DNA of 64,000 nucleotides from Bacillus sp. ISL-45 (GTDB lineage: Bacteria; Bacillota; Bacilli; Bacillales; Cytobacillaceae): contig NZ_JAGGQQ010000005.1 of NCBI RefSeq assembly GCF_018613195.1, forward strand, positions 401,593-465,592, written 5' to 3'. The stretch's first letter is position 1, and each line of letters starts with the position of its first letter. A model generated the notes under the pieces. It was given only the letters and a program-made list of their open reading frames with translations, did not search any database and had not been told where the DNA came from. Both the position numbers and the translations under genes were made by a program. This document shows positions 41,892-51,379 of the stretch, one piece after another.

Positions 41892-42443
41892 ATGAAATCT
41901 CTTGAAGAAAAAACATTGAAGACAGAGCAGATTTTTACAGGAAAGGTCATTAGCCTGCAGGTGGACGATGTAGAATTGCCGAATGGAAAAACATCAAAAA
42001 GGGAGATCGTCAAGCATCCAGGTGCTGTCGCGGTCATTCCTGTCACTGCTGATCATAAAATCATCATGGTGGAACAATATAGGAAGGCTCTTGAAAGGAC
42101 GATCGTCGAGATTCCGGCAGGCAAGCTTGAGGCAGGCGAGAAGCCGGAAGTTTGTGCTGCCCGTGAGCTTGAGGAAGAAACGGGATATGAATGCGCGAAT
42201 ATGGAATGGCTTATTTCCTTCTACACATCTCCAGGATTCGCAGATGAAATCATCCATGTATATAAAGCAACAGGGCTGAATAAAAAAGCCAATCCCGCAG
42301 CAGCGGATGAAGACGAGTTTGTCAACTTGATGGAGTTAACGCTTGAAGAGGCAATCCAGCTTATAAAGGAACAAAAAATCTTCGATGCAAAAACAGCATA
42401 TGCAGTACAGCACCTGCAATTGCAGGAGGCATTAGAAAAGTAA
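41892..42443 (+). CDS. nudF: ADP-ribose pyrophosphatase, Nudix hydrolase
   Basis: The product has 183 residues. The Nudix box spans GKLEAGEKPEVCAARELEEE plus TGYE, with all catalytic glutamates, and the ADP-ribose-specific proline lies about 16 residues later in FYTSPGF. It hydrolyses ADP-ribose to AMP and ribose-5-phosphate. AGGAGTG precedes ATG 41892 by 8 nt. The endonuclease Q gene starts at the very next base after its stop. Confidence 0.93.
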   Translation: MKSLEEKTLKTEQIFTGKVISLQVDDVELPNGKTSKREIVKHPGAVAVIPVTADHKIIMVEQYRKALERTIVEIPAGKLEAGEKPEVCAARELEEETGYECANMEWLISFYTSPGFADEIIHVYKATGLNKKANPAAADEDEFVNLMELTLEEAIQLIKEQKIFDAKTAYAVQHLQLQEALEK

Positions 42444-43607
42444 ATGCAGGAATACTTCGTTGATCTACACATTCATATAGGCAGGACGAAATCAGGCCGA
42501 GCTGTAAAAATCACCGGAGCAAAATCACTGACGTTCAGTAATATTATCCGCCACGCAAGGGATTATAAAGGATTGAATATGATAGGAGTCATAGACAGCC
42601 ATTCACCGGAAGTTCTTGATGAAATGGAAGATTTGCTTGAAGCAGGTGAGCTGCAGGAACATCCAGAAGGCGGACTTCATTATGGCGGAATGAGTATCAT
42701 CCTTGGTTCCGAGCTTGAGATAAATGATGAAAGCACCCAGGGGCCTATTCATGTATTATGCTATCTGCCCACCCTGCAGACGATGAGAGCTTTTTCAAGA
42801 TGGCTTGAAAACCACATGAAAAATATTCATCTTAGCTCCCAAAGAGTCTATATTTCCGGGCTTGTTTTGCAGAAGAAGGTTAAGGAACTTGGTGGTATTT
42901 TCATTCCTGCTCATGTATTTACACCCTTCAAAAGCCTATACGGCAAAGGAGTCAAGAATTCTTTTACTGAGGTTTTTGATGCGGACCTGATCGATGGCAT
43001 TGAATTAGGCTTAAGCTCGGATACGAAAATGGCTGACCAGCTGGCTGAGCTTCACGGCTATTCGTTTGTAACGAACTCCGATGCCCATTCACTTGCGAAA
43101 ATCGCGAGAGAATACCAGAAAATTGAAATGGCTGAGCCATCCTTCCGGGAACTGAAACTTGCGTTAAAGCAAGCGGAAGGCCGGGGTATCAAAGCGAATT
43201 ATGGTTTGGATCCGCAGCTTGGAAAGTATCATCGGACAGTCTGTGCAGAATGCCTGGCTTACAATCCAGCATATGGTGAAGCGTGCTCAGAATGCGGATC
43301 TGTCAAACAAATAAAAGGGGTCGCCGACAGAATTCAGGAACTAAGTTCATCAGAGGGAAATCAATATGTGAGGCCTCCTTATATCCACCAGGTGCCGCTC
43401 GAATTTATTCCGGGTCTTGGACCGAAAATGCTAGAAAAGCTGATGGATCATTTTGGAACAGAAATGGCAGTCCTTCACTCAGTGCCTCTCGATTCTTTAA
43501 AAAAAGTTATTCCTGAAAAGACAGCCATTACCATAGATAAGGCAAGAAAAGGACATCTCGCCTTCCAAGCAGGCGGGGGAGGGAAATACGGGAAAATAAC
43601 TGATTAA
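42444..43607 (+). CDS. Endonuclease Q family DNA-repair nuclease
   Basis: The product has 387 residues in three parts. The N-terminal PHP metal-binding domain shows DLHIHIG, the IDSHSPE block, FIPAHVFTP and TNSDAHS. A four-cysteine zinc finger follows (CAECLAYNP, CSECGS near residues 270-290). A helix-hairpin-helix region near the C-terminus reads IPGLGPKMLEKLMDHFG. This is the architecture of EndoQ, which nicks DNA 5' of deoxyuridine, hypoxanthine or other damaged bases in archaea and some Bacilli. It is fused operonically to nudF (TAAATG junction). Confidence 0.82.
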   Translation: MQEYFVDLHIHIGRTKSGRAVKITGAKSLTFSNIIRHARDYKGLNMIGVIDSHSPEVLDEMEDLLEAGELQEHPEGGLHYGGMSIILGSELEINDESTQGPIHVLCYLPTLQTMRAFSRWLENHMKNIHLSSQRVYISGLVLQKKVKELGGIFIPAHVFTPFKSLYGKGVKNSFTEVFDADLIDGIELGLSSDTKMADQLAELHGYSFVTNSDAHSLAKIAREYQKIEMAEPSFRELKLALKQAEGRGIKANYGLDPQLGKYHRTVCAECLAYNPAYGEACSECGSVKQIKGVADRIQELSSSEGNQYVRPPYIHQVPLEFIPGLGPKMLEKLMDHFGTEMAVLHSVPLDSLKKVIPEKTAITIDKARKGHLAFQAGGGGKYGKITD

Positions 43608-43643
43608 AAAAGTCCGGTCAATTGGACGTGGCGTTATAGGCGG

Positions 43644-43683
43644 GCAGCGCTTGTCGGGGCTGACCAAGGCGCTTACGCTTTTT
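43644..43683. repeat. Family B repeat, end fragment
   Basis: GCAGCGCTTGTCGGGGCTGA followed by CCAAGGCGCTTACGCTTTTT repeats the right end of the family B element at 17192-17232, without its left half. Confidence 0.75.
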
Positions 43684-43715
43684 GTTTTCTATTAAACCAA
43701 ATTGGGAGCTTTGCA

Positions 43716-43744
43716 GTCATAGACTCTATGTCCTTGCATATGAT
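43716..43744 (+). promoter_or_regulatory. Candidate sigma-E promoter of spoIIM
   Basis: GTCATAG (-35, 43716-43722), 14 bp, CATATGAT (-10, 43737-43744). Both resemble sigma-E elements, and spoIIM is a known sigma-E gene. The start codon is 30 bp downstream. Confidence 0.55.
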
Positions 43745-43774
43745 GGTAGTAACCAATATGCAGGAGGAAAAGAG

Positions 43775-44416
43775 ATGAAGAAACGAAGGTACCAGGACGT
43801 CGCAGTAACCCATTTAAGAGAATATTCCTCAATCTATCTTTTTGTCATTGTCCTGTTTTTGATGGGAGTCATCTTTGGGGCAATAATAGTAAACAGCCTA
43901 AGCTTCACTCAAAAAGAGGATTTATTTTATTATTTATCACAGTTTTTTGGCCAGGCAGCATCCGGGAAAGTGGCGGACGGAAAGGATCTATTTTTGCAGA
44001 GCTTTCTGCACAATGGAAAATTCATTGGGCTCATCTGGATTCTCGGGGTTTCAATCATAGGGCTTCCCGTCATTTTGATCCTGCTTTTCATGAAGGGGAT
44101 GGTTGTTGGTTTCACAGTAGGCTTTCTCGTTAACCAAATGCAATGGGACGGATTCCTCTTATCCTTTGTTTCCATCCTTCCGCAAAACTTCATCATTATA
44201 CCGGTTTTCATTATCACAGCAGCAATGGCGGTGACTTTTTCATTGAAAATGATTAGGAACCAGTTCATGAAGAAAATCAACCAGCCGATCATGCCGCAGT
44301 TTTTTAGATATATCTTTTCATTTGTCGCCGCGCTTGTATTCCTGGCTGTGGCCGCAGGGGTAGAGGCGTATTTATCTCCGGCACTGTTGAAAGCAGTCAT
44401 CAACTCAATAAATTAA
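43775..44416 (+). CDS. spoIIM: Stage II sporulation protein M
   Basis: The product has 213 residues with about five transmembrane helices, starting MKKRRYQDVAVTHLREYSSI. ATG 43775 is 7 nt after AGGAGG; the open frame upstream belongs to a repeat fragment. SpoIIM joins SpoIID and SpoIIP in the engulfment machine that thins septal peptidoglycan in the mother cell. The SpoIIM-family segment FIGLIWILGVSIIGLPVILI and the later MKGMVVGFTVGF are visible. Confidence 0.92.
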   Translation: MKKRRYQDVAVTHLREYSSIYLFVIVLFLMGVIFGAIIVNSLSFTQKEDLFYYLSQFFGQAASGKVADGKDLFLQSFLHNGKFIGLIWILGVSIIGLPVILILLFMKGMVVGFTVGFLVNQMQWDGFLLSFVSILPQNFIIIPVFIITAAMAVTFSLKMIRNQFMKKINQPIMPQFFRYIFSFVAALVFLAVAAGVEAYLSPALLKAVINSIN

Positions 44417-44452
44417 AATTACTTTTAACTGATAATAACTATTGTTTCTTAT

Positions 44453-44496
44453 TTGTAATAATTTTATTTTGAATCTCATTCCCCTTCTGATATAAT
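44453..44496 (+). promoter_or_regulatory. fur promoter with PerR-box-like site
   Basis: TTGAAT (44469-44474), 16 bp, TATAAT (44491-44496) is a good housekeeping promoter. Just upstream TTGTAATAATTTTAT (44453-44467) matches the PerR box TTATAATnATTATAA at 11 of 14 fixed positions. A second, weaker Fur/PerR-like sequence TGATAATAACTATTG is at 44430. PerR control of fur is known in B. subtilis. Confidence 0.55.
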
Positions 44497-44530
44497 AAAA
44501 GAATAGTGGCGGGGGAGTGAGAGTATCGAA

Positions 44531-44989
44531 ATGGAAAACAGAATTGAGAGAATCAAGAAACAGCTGCATTCGTCCAGCTATAAATTAACGCCGCAGCGTG
44601 AAGCTACCGTTCGAGTATTGCTTGAACATGAAGAAGACCACTTAAGTGCGGAAGATGTTTATTTGCTTGTCAAAGAAAAATCTCCTGAGATCGGCCTTGC
44701 AACAGTATACCGGACACTTGAACTGCTGACTGAACTGAAAATTGTCGATAAAATCAACTTCGGCGACGGTGTATCCCGTTACGATCTCCGCCAGGAAGGC
44801 GCTGCCCATTTCCACCACCATTTGGTCTGCATCGAATGCGGAGCAGTGGATGAAATCCAGGACGACCTTCTTGAAGATGTGGAAGAAATCGTTGAAAGAG
44901 ACTGGAAATTTAAAATCAAGGACCACCGCCTGACTTTCCATGGCATTTGCCATAGATGCCAGGGAAAAGAGACGGCTGAAACTGAATGA
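44531..44989 (+). CDS. fur: Ferric uptake regulator Fur
   Basis: The product has 152 residues. The winged helix shows KLTPQREATVRVLL and LATVYRTLELL (recognition helix). Metal sites appear in FHHHLVCIECGAVDEI, with the structural cysteine pair continuing in CHRC near the C-terminus. It represses iron-uptake genes when iron is sufficient. It is followed by a terminator and then yqzK-xerD, as in B. subtilis. Confidence 0.93.
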   Translation: MENRIERIKKQLHSSSYKLTPQREATVRVLLEHEEDHLSAEDVYLLVKEKSPEIGLATVYRTLELLTELKIVDKINFGDGVSRYDLRQEGAAHFHHHLVCIECGAVDEIQDDLLEDVEEIVERDWKFKIKDHRLTFHGICHRCQGKETAETE

Positions 44990-44992
44990 TCC

Positions 44993-45026
44993 AAAACCCT
45001 TTTTCCCATGGAGAAAGGGTTTTTTA
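44993..45026 (+). terminator. Intrinsic terminator of fur
   Basis: AAAACCCTTT and AAAGGGTTTT form the stem, followed by TTATTTTT. Confidence 0.87.
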
Positions 45027-45171
45027 TTTTTATTAAAATGGCACCATGTTCAGGTATAATTCTTGTCCAAATTGGCATACAGATTAGTAAATAAGTAAAG
45101 TCGAATAGAACATGAGATGAATATTAAAAAGTTGCATCAATTGTTCTATGTGTCGAGTTGGAGGCAAGAAA

Positions 45172-45399
45172 ATGAAATCGTGGTTTGGCTTGGTACTGCA
45201 CACATTAAAGGTCTTTATATTATTCACTGGATGCACAATCTTATTTTATTATGGTATCATGTGGATTAATGAAGAGTATGAAAGCTATCATCGATATGAC
45301 GCACCAGAGGGAGCGGCTATAAAGGTATCAGGAACTTTTGATGAAGAAAAGGGAAGTATGTTTGAAAGGCTGATACTGTTTTATCTGAATGGGGAGTAA
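45172..45399 (+). CDS. yqzK: YqzK-like DUF4227 membrane protein (75 aa)
   Basis: The product has 75 residues from ATG 45172 after GGAGGC; the frame opens 8 codons earlier. It has one N-terminal transmembrane helix (about residues 5-30) and a polar tail with [12 protein letters not shown] and a conserved-looking [12 protein letters not shown] end, as in B. subtilis YqzK. Function is unknown. xerD follows 5 bp later, so the two are co-transcribed. Confidence 0.8.
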   Translation: MKSWFGLVLHTLKVFILFTGCTILFYYGIMWINEEYESYHRYDAPEGAAIKVSGTFDEEKGSMFERLILFYLNGE

Positions 45400-45404
45400 T
45401 AAAA

Positions 45405-46298
45405 ATGGAAGACAGGCTCGACGACTTTATCCACTTTTTAGTAGTTGAAAAGGGACTTTCAAAGAACACGATCGTATCTTATAAACGCGACTTGAACAGT
45501 TATATCACATATCTTAAAAATGTTGAACAGCTTGGGGACTTAAATGGTGTGCAGCGACCGCAGATTGTCCATTTTTTAGGGCATTTGAAAGACTCAGGTA
45601 AATCTTCAAAAACACTGGCAAGACATATCGCCTCGATAAGGGCTTTCCACCACTTCCTGCTGCGGGAAAAGGCGGTTGACCATGACCCGACTGTCCATAT
45701 CGAGAGCCCTCAGCATGAACGATCCTTGCCTAAAGTTTTGAGTATGGAAGAGGTAGAGACACTTCTCGACAGCCCAAAGCTGACGGACCATTTTGGCTAT
45801 CGTGATAAGGCAATGCTGGAAATGATGTATGCCACCGGAATCCGTGTGAGCGAGCTGATCGGACTGACATTGTCTGATATCCACCTGACAATGGGATTTG
45901 TCCGCTGCATGGGGAAAGGGAGCAAGGAAAGAATCATACCGATTGGCAAAACGGCTTCTGATGCGATTGAACAATACCTTGAAAAGGGCCGCCCAAAGCT
46001 TGTATCGAAAAAACATAAGGATGACTCTTTATTCTTGAATCATCATGGGAAAGGCCTGTCACGACAAGGGTTCTGGAAAATCCTCAAACGGCTTGCGACA
46101 GAAGCGGGGATTGAGAAAGAGTTGACTCCGCACACGATGCGCCATTCATTTGCCACCCACCTGCTTGAAAATGGAGCCGACCTTCGCGCCGTGCAAGAAA
46201 TGCTGGGCCATGCGGACATCTCGACCACACAAATCTATACCCATGTGACAAAGACGAGGTTAAAGGATGTTTACACAAAATTCCATCCACGCGCCTAG
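45405..46298 (+). CDS. xerD: Site-specific tyrosine recombinase XerD
   Basis: The product has 297 residues. An N-terminal SAM-like core-binding domain (about 1-85) is followed by the catalytic domain. Catalytic residues are in [12 protein letters not shown] (Arg), [10 protein letters not shown] (Lys), [10 protein letters not shown] (His, Arg), [10 protein letters not shown] (His) and the nucleophile in QIYTHV. With XerC it resolves chromosome dimers at dif; in Firmicutes it also unloads SMC complexes there. Confidence 0.95.
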   Translation: MEDRLDDFIHFLVVEKGLSKNTIVSYKRDLNSYITYLKNVEQLGDLNGVQRPQIVHFLGHLKDSGKSSKTLARHIASIRAFHHFLLREKAVDHDPTVHIESPQHERSLPKVLSMEEVETLLDSPKLTDHFGYRDKAMLEMMYATGIRVSELIGLTLSDIHLTMGFVRCMGKGSKERIIPIGKTASDAIEQYLEKGRPKLVSKKHKDDSLFLNHHGKGLSRQGFWKILKRLATEAGIEKELTPHTMRHSFATHLLENGADLRAVQEMLGHADISTTQIYTHVTKTRLKDVYTKFHPRA

Positions 46299-46385
46299 GA
46301 GCGGATGGGTTCATGTATTTCTGCAAGGCTGTTAGCAGCAGGAATGTGTACTCGGCAAGGTAATAGTTTCATAGAATTGTCATAA

Positions 46386-46412
46386 AAGACCGGCTAAAAC
46401 CCGGCTTTTTTT
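46386..46412 (+). terminator. Intrinsic terminator of yqzK-xerD
   Basis: AAGACCGG and CCGGCTT pair with a bulged A, followed by a run of T. Confidence 0.7.
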
Positions 46413-46413
46413 C

Positions 46414-46462
46414 TTGTGTTTTTATTTTTATTTAGTACAATGGAGATGTCAGACTTCTGACA
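46414..46462 (+). promoter_or_regulatory. drm-pupG-pdp promoter with palindromic operator over the start site
   Basis: TTGTGT (46414-46419), 16 bp, TACAAT (46436-46441) form a promoter. TGTCAG-ACTT-CTGACA, a perfect 6-bp inverted repeat at 46447-46462, sits where transcription should start, an ideal repressor position. The regulator is unknown. Confidence 0.55.
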
Positions 46463-46560
46463 AATGAAAACGCAAGCATTCGATTAACTGAAACAAAAAA
46501 GGGTAACATAAAATTGTTAAAAGGTTAGTAACGCATTCACACTTTTAAGGAGGAGAAGGA

Positions 46561-47742
46561 ATGTCGAATACATATAAAAGAGTGTTTTTGATCGTCATGG
46601 ATTCAGTCGGAATCGGAGAAGCTCCAGATGCCGAAAAGTTTGGTGATAAAGGATCCCATACACTTGGCCATATCGGAGAAAGAATGAATGGCTTGAAAAT
46701 GCCGAACATGGGCCAACTCGGCCTCAGCAACATCGAGGAAATCCAAGGCATCGCACCTGCTGAAAAGCCACTGGCCTACTACACAAAGATGGAAGAAGCT
46801 TCTAACGGCAAGGACACAATGACAGGCCACTGGGAGATTATGGGTCTGAATATCCAGACACCATTCCAGGTATTCCCTGATGGATTCCCGGATGAGTTGA
46901 TTTCTGAGCTCGAAACGCGTACCGGCAGGAAGGTCATCGGAAACAAGCCGGCAAGCGGAACGGAAATCCTTGTAGAGCTTGGCGAAGAGCATTTGAAGAC
47001 GGGGGCGCTGATTGTTTATACATCTGCTGATTCAGTACTGCAGATTGCTGCTCACGAAGAAATCATTCCTATAGAAGAGCTTTATGATATTTGTAAAATT
47101 GCCAGGGAATTGACGCTAGATGAAAAATACATGGTCGGAAGGGTCATCGCAAGACCATTTATCGGTGAACCAGGGGAATTCAAACGTACATCCAACCGGC
47201 ATGACTATGCGCTGAAGCCATTTGGCAGAACAGTTATGAATGAACTTAAGGATTCAGGTCTGGACGTATTGGCTATCGGTAAAATCTCAGATATTTATGA
47301 CGGAGAAGGGGTAACTGAATCTCTTCGCACGGTATCCAATATGGATGGAATGGATAAATTGCTGCAAACCCTCGATCAGGATTTTACAGGCTTGAGCTTC
47401 CTGAACCTAGTAGATTTTGATGCTTTGTTCGGACACCGCCGAGATCCTGAGGGTTATGGCAATGCACTGGAGGAATACGATGCCCGTCTTCCTGAGGTAT
47501 TCGAAAAATTGAAAGAAGAGGACCTTCTCATCATTACTGCGGACCACGGAAATGATCCGGTTCATCCTGGAACAGACCATACACGCGAATATGTGCCGCT
47601 CCTCGTCTATTCAAAAGGAATGAACGAAGGAAAAGAACTTCCAGTCCGTAAGACATTTGCAGATATCGGAGCAACTGTTGCAGAAAACTTTAACGTGAAA
47701 ATGCCAGACCACGGAACAAGCTTCCTAAATGAATTGAAATAA
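46561..47742 (+). CDS. drm: Phosphopentomutase
   Basis: The product has 393 residues of the alkaline-phosphatase superfamily. Metal ligands are visible in [16 protein letters not shown], in [13 protein letters not shown]-like [11 protein letters not shown] (phosphorylated threonine), and in [12 protein letters not shown] with [10 protein letters not shown] near the end. It converts (deoxy)ribose-1-phosphate to the 5-phosphate, feeding salvaged pentose into central metabolism. GGAGGAGAAGG precedes ATG 46561. It leads the nucleoside catabolic operon drm-pupG-pdp. Confidence 0.95.
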   Translation: MSNTYKRVFLIVMDSVGIGEAPDAEKFGDKGSHTLGHIGERMNGLKMPNMGQLGLSNIEEIQGIAPAEKPLAYYTKMEEASNGKDTMTGHWEIMGLNIQTPFQVFPDGFPDELISELETRTGRKVIGNKPASGTEILVELGEEHLKTGALIVYTSADSVLQIAAHEEIIPIEELYDICKIARELTLDEKYMVGRVIARPFIGEPGEFKRTSNRHDYALKPFGRTVMNELKDSGLDVLAIGKISDIYDGEGVTESLRTVSNMDGMDKLLQTLDQDFTGLSFLNLVDFDALFGHRRDPEGYGNALEEYDARLPEVFEKLKEEDLLIITADHGNDPVHPGTDHTREYVPLLVYSKGMNEGKELPVRKTFADIGATVAENFNVKMPDHGTSFLNELK

Positions 47743-47754
47743 GGAGTGGATTAC

Positions 47755-48579
47755 ATGGATTACAATCAAATTCAAAATGCAGCATCTTTTATAAATGATA
47801 AGCTTAAGCAGCAGCCTAAAATTGGGTTAATTCTCGGTTCGGGCCTTGGTGTTCTTGCTGATGATATCGAAAACCCGGTTAAGATTCCTTACAACGAAAT
47901 CCCGGGTTTCCCGGTTTCGACTGTAGAAGGCCACGCTGGTCAGCTTGTTTGCGGACAGCTTAGCGGTGTGGAAGTAATCGCCATGCAGGGGCGTTTCCAT
48001 TTTTACGAAGGCTATAGCATGGATAAGGTTACCTTTCCGGTACGCGTCATGAAAGAACTCGGAATTGAAAAACTGATCGTTACGAACGCAGCTGGCGGCG
48101 TCAACGAGAGCTTTGAGCCAGGCGATTTGGTGATCATAACAGACCATATCAACAATATGGGAACCAATCCGTTGATTGGACCAAACGATTCACGTTTCGG
48201 CGTGCGTTTCCCTGATATGAGCGAAGCATATTCAAAGAAATTAAGAGCAGTCGCTAAAGAGGTTGCTGACAAGAACAACCTTCATGTGAAAGAGGGAGTT
48301 TATTTTGGCAACCCTGGGCCAGTTTACGAAACACCTGCTGAAGTACGCATGATTCGTACAATGGGCGGAGACGCAGTTGGTATGTCGACCGTTCCTGAAG
48401 TCATGGTAGCAAGGCATTCTGGTTTGGAAGTACTGGGAATCTCTTGCATTTCTAATATGGCTGCGGGAATTCTTGACCAGCCACTGAGCCATGATGAGGT
48501 AATCGAAACAACTGAAAAGGTGAAGTCAAGCTTCATGTTGCTAGTAAATGAAATCGTAAAAACGTTAGGAAAGAAGTAA
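47755..48579 (+). CDS. pupG: Purine-nucleoside phosphorylase (PunA/PupG type)
   Basis: The product has 274 residues from ATG 47755, 8 nt after AAGGAG; GTG 47746 lies inside that site. Phosphate and substrate blocks are [48 protein letters not shown] and [17 protein letters not shown], the trimeric PNP family. It splits purine nucleosides with phosphate, giving base and pentose-1-phosphate for Drm. Confidence 0.94.
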   Translation: MDYNQIQNAASFINDKLKQQPKIGLILGSGLGVLADDIENPVKIPYNEIPGFPVSTVEGHAGQLVCGQLSGVEVIAMQGRFHFYEGYSMDKVTFPVRVMKELGIEKLIVTNAAGGVNESFEPGDLVIITDHINNMGTNPLIGPNDSRFGVRFPDMSEAYSKKLRAVAKEVADKNNLHVKEGVYFGNPGPVYETPAEVRMIRTMGGDAVGMSTVPEVMVARHSGLEVLGISCISNMAAGILDQPLSHDEVIETTEKVKSSFMLLVNEIVKTLGKK

Positions 48580-48620
48580 TTAATAGCTTACCGGCTAAAT
48601 AATAATAAGTGGTGATAATG

Positions 48621-49925
48621 ATGAGAATGGTTGACGTTATCGAAAAAAAACGAGACGGACATGAATTATCAACTGGAGAAATACAGTTTTTTGTGGATGG
48701 GTATACAGATGGCTCAATCCCGGACTACCAGGTAAGTGCGCTGACGATGGCGATTTTCTTCCAGGGCATGACGGAGAAAGAACGCGCAGACCTTACAATG
48801 GCAATGGTGAAGTCTGGGGACCAGATTGACCTATCTGCGATTGAAGGCGTGAAAGTTGATAAGCACTCTACAGGCGGTGTAGGTGATACAACTACTCTTG
48901 TCCTAGGGCCTTTAGTGGCAGCTTTGGGTGTCCCGGTTGCAAAAATGTCGGGGCGCGGACTTGGCCACACAGGAGGAACCATCGACAAACTGGAGGCTGT
49001 TGAAGGATTCCATGTTGAAATCGACAATGAGGAATTCATCGATCTTGTAAATAAAAATAAAATCGCGGTCATCGGCCAGAGCGGAAACCTGACTCCGGCT
49101 GATAAAAAGCTTTATTCTTTGCGTGATGTAACGGCAACGGTGGACAGCATTCCTTTGATTGCGAGTTCCATCATGAGCAAAAAGATTGCCGCGGGCGCTG
49201 ATGCAATCGTCCTGGATGTAAAAACAGGTGCTGGAGCATTCATGAAGACTCTCGACGATTCCCGTGAACTAGCTAAGGCAATGGTCCGCATCGGTAATAA
49301 TGTAGGCCGCAGGACAATGGCTGTCATTTCCGATATGAGCCAGCCGCTAGGATATGCGATCGGAAACGCTTTAGAGGTTAAGGAAGCGATTGATACATTG
49401 AAGGGTGAAGGTCCAGAAGACCTGACTGAACTTTGCTTGACGCTCGGCAGCCATATGGTATTCCTTGCTGGAAAAGCTGAGTCCCTTGGAGAAGCACGCA
49501 GCAAGCTGGAAGAAGTGATCAAGAACGGAACTGCACTTGAAACATTCAAAGTATTCCTGGCATCCCAGGGCGGCGATGCATCCGTTGTCGATGATCCAAG
49601 CAGGCTTCCTCAGGCAAAATTCACCTTCGAGCTTGAAGCCAGAGAAGCAGGCTATGTATCTGAAATAGTCGCTGATGAAGTAGGAACAGCAGCCATGCTG
49701 CTAGGTGCAGGAAGAGCTACGAAGGAATCCGTAATTGACCTGGCAGTCGGCCTTGTGCTTCGCAAGAAAATTGGCGACAAGGTAGAAAAAGGAGAATCAC
49801 TTCTAACAATTTACAGCAACTTTGAGGATGTAAACGAAGTGAAAGAAATGCTGTATGAAAATATTAAGGTTACAAGTGAACATGTTGATGCACCAATTTT
49901 GGTTCATGAAGAAATTACAGAGTAA
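48621..49925 (+). CDS. pdp: Pyrimidine-nucleoside phosphorylase
   Basis: The product has 434 residues from ATG 48621 ([20 protein letters not shown]), where GGTG stands 6 nt upstream; GTG and ATG codons just upstream are alternatives. The family signature appears as [20 protein letters not shown], with the phosphate loop [15 protein letters not shown]. It acts on uridine, thymidine and deoxyuridine. It completes the operon with drm and pupG. Confidence 0.95.
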   Translation: MRMVDVIEKKRDGHELSTGEIQFFVDGYTDGSIPDYQVSALTMAIFFQGMTEKERADLTMAMVKSGDQIDLSAIEGVKVDKHSTGGVGDTTTLVLGPLVAALGVPVAKMSGRGLGHTGGTIDKLEAVEGFHVEIDNEEFIDLVNKNKIAVIGQSGNLTPADKKLYSLRDVTATVDSIPLIASSIMSKKIAAGADAIVLDVKTGAGAFMKTLDDSRELAKAMVRIGNNVGRRTMAVISDMSQPLGYAIGNALEVKEAIDTLKGEGPEDLTELCLTLGSHMVFLAGKAESLGEARSKLEEVIKNGTALETFKVFLASQGGDASVVDDPSRLPQAKFTFELEAREAGYVSEIVADEVGTAAMLLGAGRATKESVIDLAVGLVLRKKIGDKVEKGESLLTIYSNFEDVNEVKEMLYENIKVTSEHVDAPILVHEEITE

Positions 49926-49938
49926 TGTAGGTTAAAGG

Positions 49939-49966
49939 AAGCGAAGAGGCAACTCTTCGCTTTTTT
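49939..49966 (+). terminator. Intrinsic terminator of the nucleoside operon
   Basis: AGCGAAGAG and CTCTTCGCT form a perfect stem around GCAA, followed by TTTTT. Confidence 0.9.
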
Positions 49967-50000
49967 GTGTGCAAAAATATCGGTTTTATATACCTTGTTT

Positions 50001-50029
50001 GTATAAAAATGGATTCATTGGAAAAAATA
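50001..50029 (+). promoter_or_regulatory. Sigma-F promoter of dacF
   Basis: GTATA (50001-50005), 14 bp, GGAAAAAATA (50020-50029). This fits the sigma-F consensus GyATA and GGnnAnAnT at every defined position. The dacF ribosome-binding site AGGAGG starts at 50044. The expected product is forespore-specific transcription through dacF and possibly into spoIIA. Confidence 0.8.
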
Positions 50030-50058
50030 GACCCTATAAAGATAGGAGGGTTATGGCC

Positions 50059-51237
50059 ATGAATCTGAAAAAGTTGACGAGTTTACTGCTTGTTTTTATG
50101 ATGGGAGCTGCAATTATCTCCCCAAAAGGATATGCGAATGAAGGAGACTCGGGACTGGCCAATGATGCCAGTTCAGCTATATTGATTGAACGTGATACTG
50201 GTCAGGTTCTTTTTGATAAAAATAGTCATGAAAAGCTGCCGCCTGCGAGCATGACCAAAATCATGACGATGCTTCTGATCATGGAAGCGCTCGATGAAGG
50301 AAGGCTGAAAATGGACGAAAAGGTCCGGGCCAGTGAATATGCCGCTTCAATGGGTGGTTCTCAGATCTTCCTGGAGCCAGGAGAAGAAATGACAGTTGAG
50401 CAATTGTTGAAAGGAATCGCGATCGGCTCAGGGAATGATGCGTCCGTGGCGATGGCTGAGCGAATTGGCGGGTCTGAAGAAGCATTCGTCAAAATGATGA
50501 ATGCAAAAGTGAATGAGCTTGGCCTCAAGAATACAGTATTCAAGAACACCACTGGTTTGCCTGTCGAAGGGCATTACAGCTCGGCTTATGACATGGCCAT
50601 GATGGCGAAAGAATTGCTGAAGTACGAAAAAATCACCAAGTTCACTGGAACGTACGAAGATTATCTCCGAGAGGACTCTGATAAGAAATTCTGGCTGGTC
50701 AACACGAATAAGCTAGTTCGTTTTTATCCAGGAGTGGATGGGCTGAAAACAGGATTCACAAATGAGGCGAAATATTGCCTGACGGCTACAGCTCAAAAGG
50801 ATGGTATGCGTGCGATTGCAGTCGTGTTTGGAGCGCCAACTTCCAAGGCCAGGAATGCACAGGTAACGAAAATGCTGGATTATGCCTTCAGCCAGTACCA
50901 GACGCATCCTATGTTCAAGAAAGGACATGCACTTGGAAAAGCAGCCATCAGCAAAGGAGACCAGAAGACAATAAACGCTGTTACATCTGAAAGTGTATCT
51001 CTATTGACCAAAAAAGGAGCAGACGTAAAGGATGTAAAGCAGAAGATCACTTTGAATAAAAGCCTTAAAGCACCTGTGGAAAAAGGTGACAGAGTAGGTA
51101 CTTTAAAGCTCGTCAAAGACGGAAAAACCCTTGCAGAAACGCCTCTAGTTGCCGATGCAAACGTGGAAAAAGCCAGCTGGTGGATCCTGTATAAACGCTC
51201 ATTCGGGATGTTTACAAGAGCAGGAAGCCAACAATAA
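50059..51237 (+). CDS. dacF: Sporulation D-alanyl-D-alanine carboxypeptidase
   Basis: The product has 392 residues from ATG 50059, 9 nt after AGGAGG; the ATG at 50053 is too close and the longer frame lacks a site. A signal peptide covers residues 1-26. The penicillin-binding motifs are PASMTKI (Ser64, Lys67), GSGND and GLKTGFTNEA. A C-terminal amphipathic helix (SWWILYKRSFGMF) follows the beta-rich domain and should hold it on the membrane surface. It trims peptidoglycan stem peptides in the forespore, under sigma-F. Confidence 0.93.
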   Translation: MNLKKLTSLLLVFMMGAAIISPKGYANEGDSGLANDASSAILIERDTGQVLFDKNSHEKLPPASMTKIMTMLLIMEALDEGRLKMDEKVRASEYAASMGGSQIFLEPGEEMTVEQLLKGIAIGSGNDASVAMAERIGGSEEAFVKMMNAKVNELGLKNTVFKNTTGLPVEGHYSSAYDMAMMAKELLKYEKITKFTGTYEDYLREDSDKKFWLVNTNKLVRFYPGVDGLKTGFTNEAKYCLTATAQKDGMRAIAVVFGAPTSKARNAQVTKMLDYAFSQYQTHPMFKKGHALGKAAISKGDQKTINAVTSESVSLLTKKGADVKDVKQKITLNKSLKAPVEKGDRVGTLKLVKDGKTLAETPLVADANVEKASWWILYKRSFGMFTRAGSQQ

Positions 51238-51255
51238 TCCGAATTTCCAGCCAGA

Positions 51256-51346
51256 ATTGTCGAAAACTCTGCCATTCCATCTAGTTTTAGCGAATAGGCA
51301 CTAGTTTTGTTCCTAAGAAGGATTTGTCTCAATCAATGGAGAATTT
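51256..51346 (+). promoter_or_regulatory. Sigma-H promoter of the spoIIA operon with Spo0A box
   Basis: GAAGGATTT (-35, 51317-51325), 12 bp, GGAGAATTT (-10, 51338-51346) equals the sigma-H consensus RnAGGAwTT-N11-12-RnnGAATww at every position. ATTGTCGAA at 51256-51264 matches the Spo0A box TTTGTCRAA with one difference, about 55 bp before the -35. This is the known regulatory logic of spoIIA. Confidence 0.85.
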
Positions 51347-51379
51347 GACTCACTATACCAGATAAGGAGGCTTTGGATA

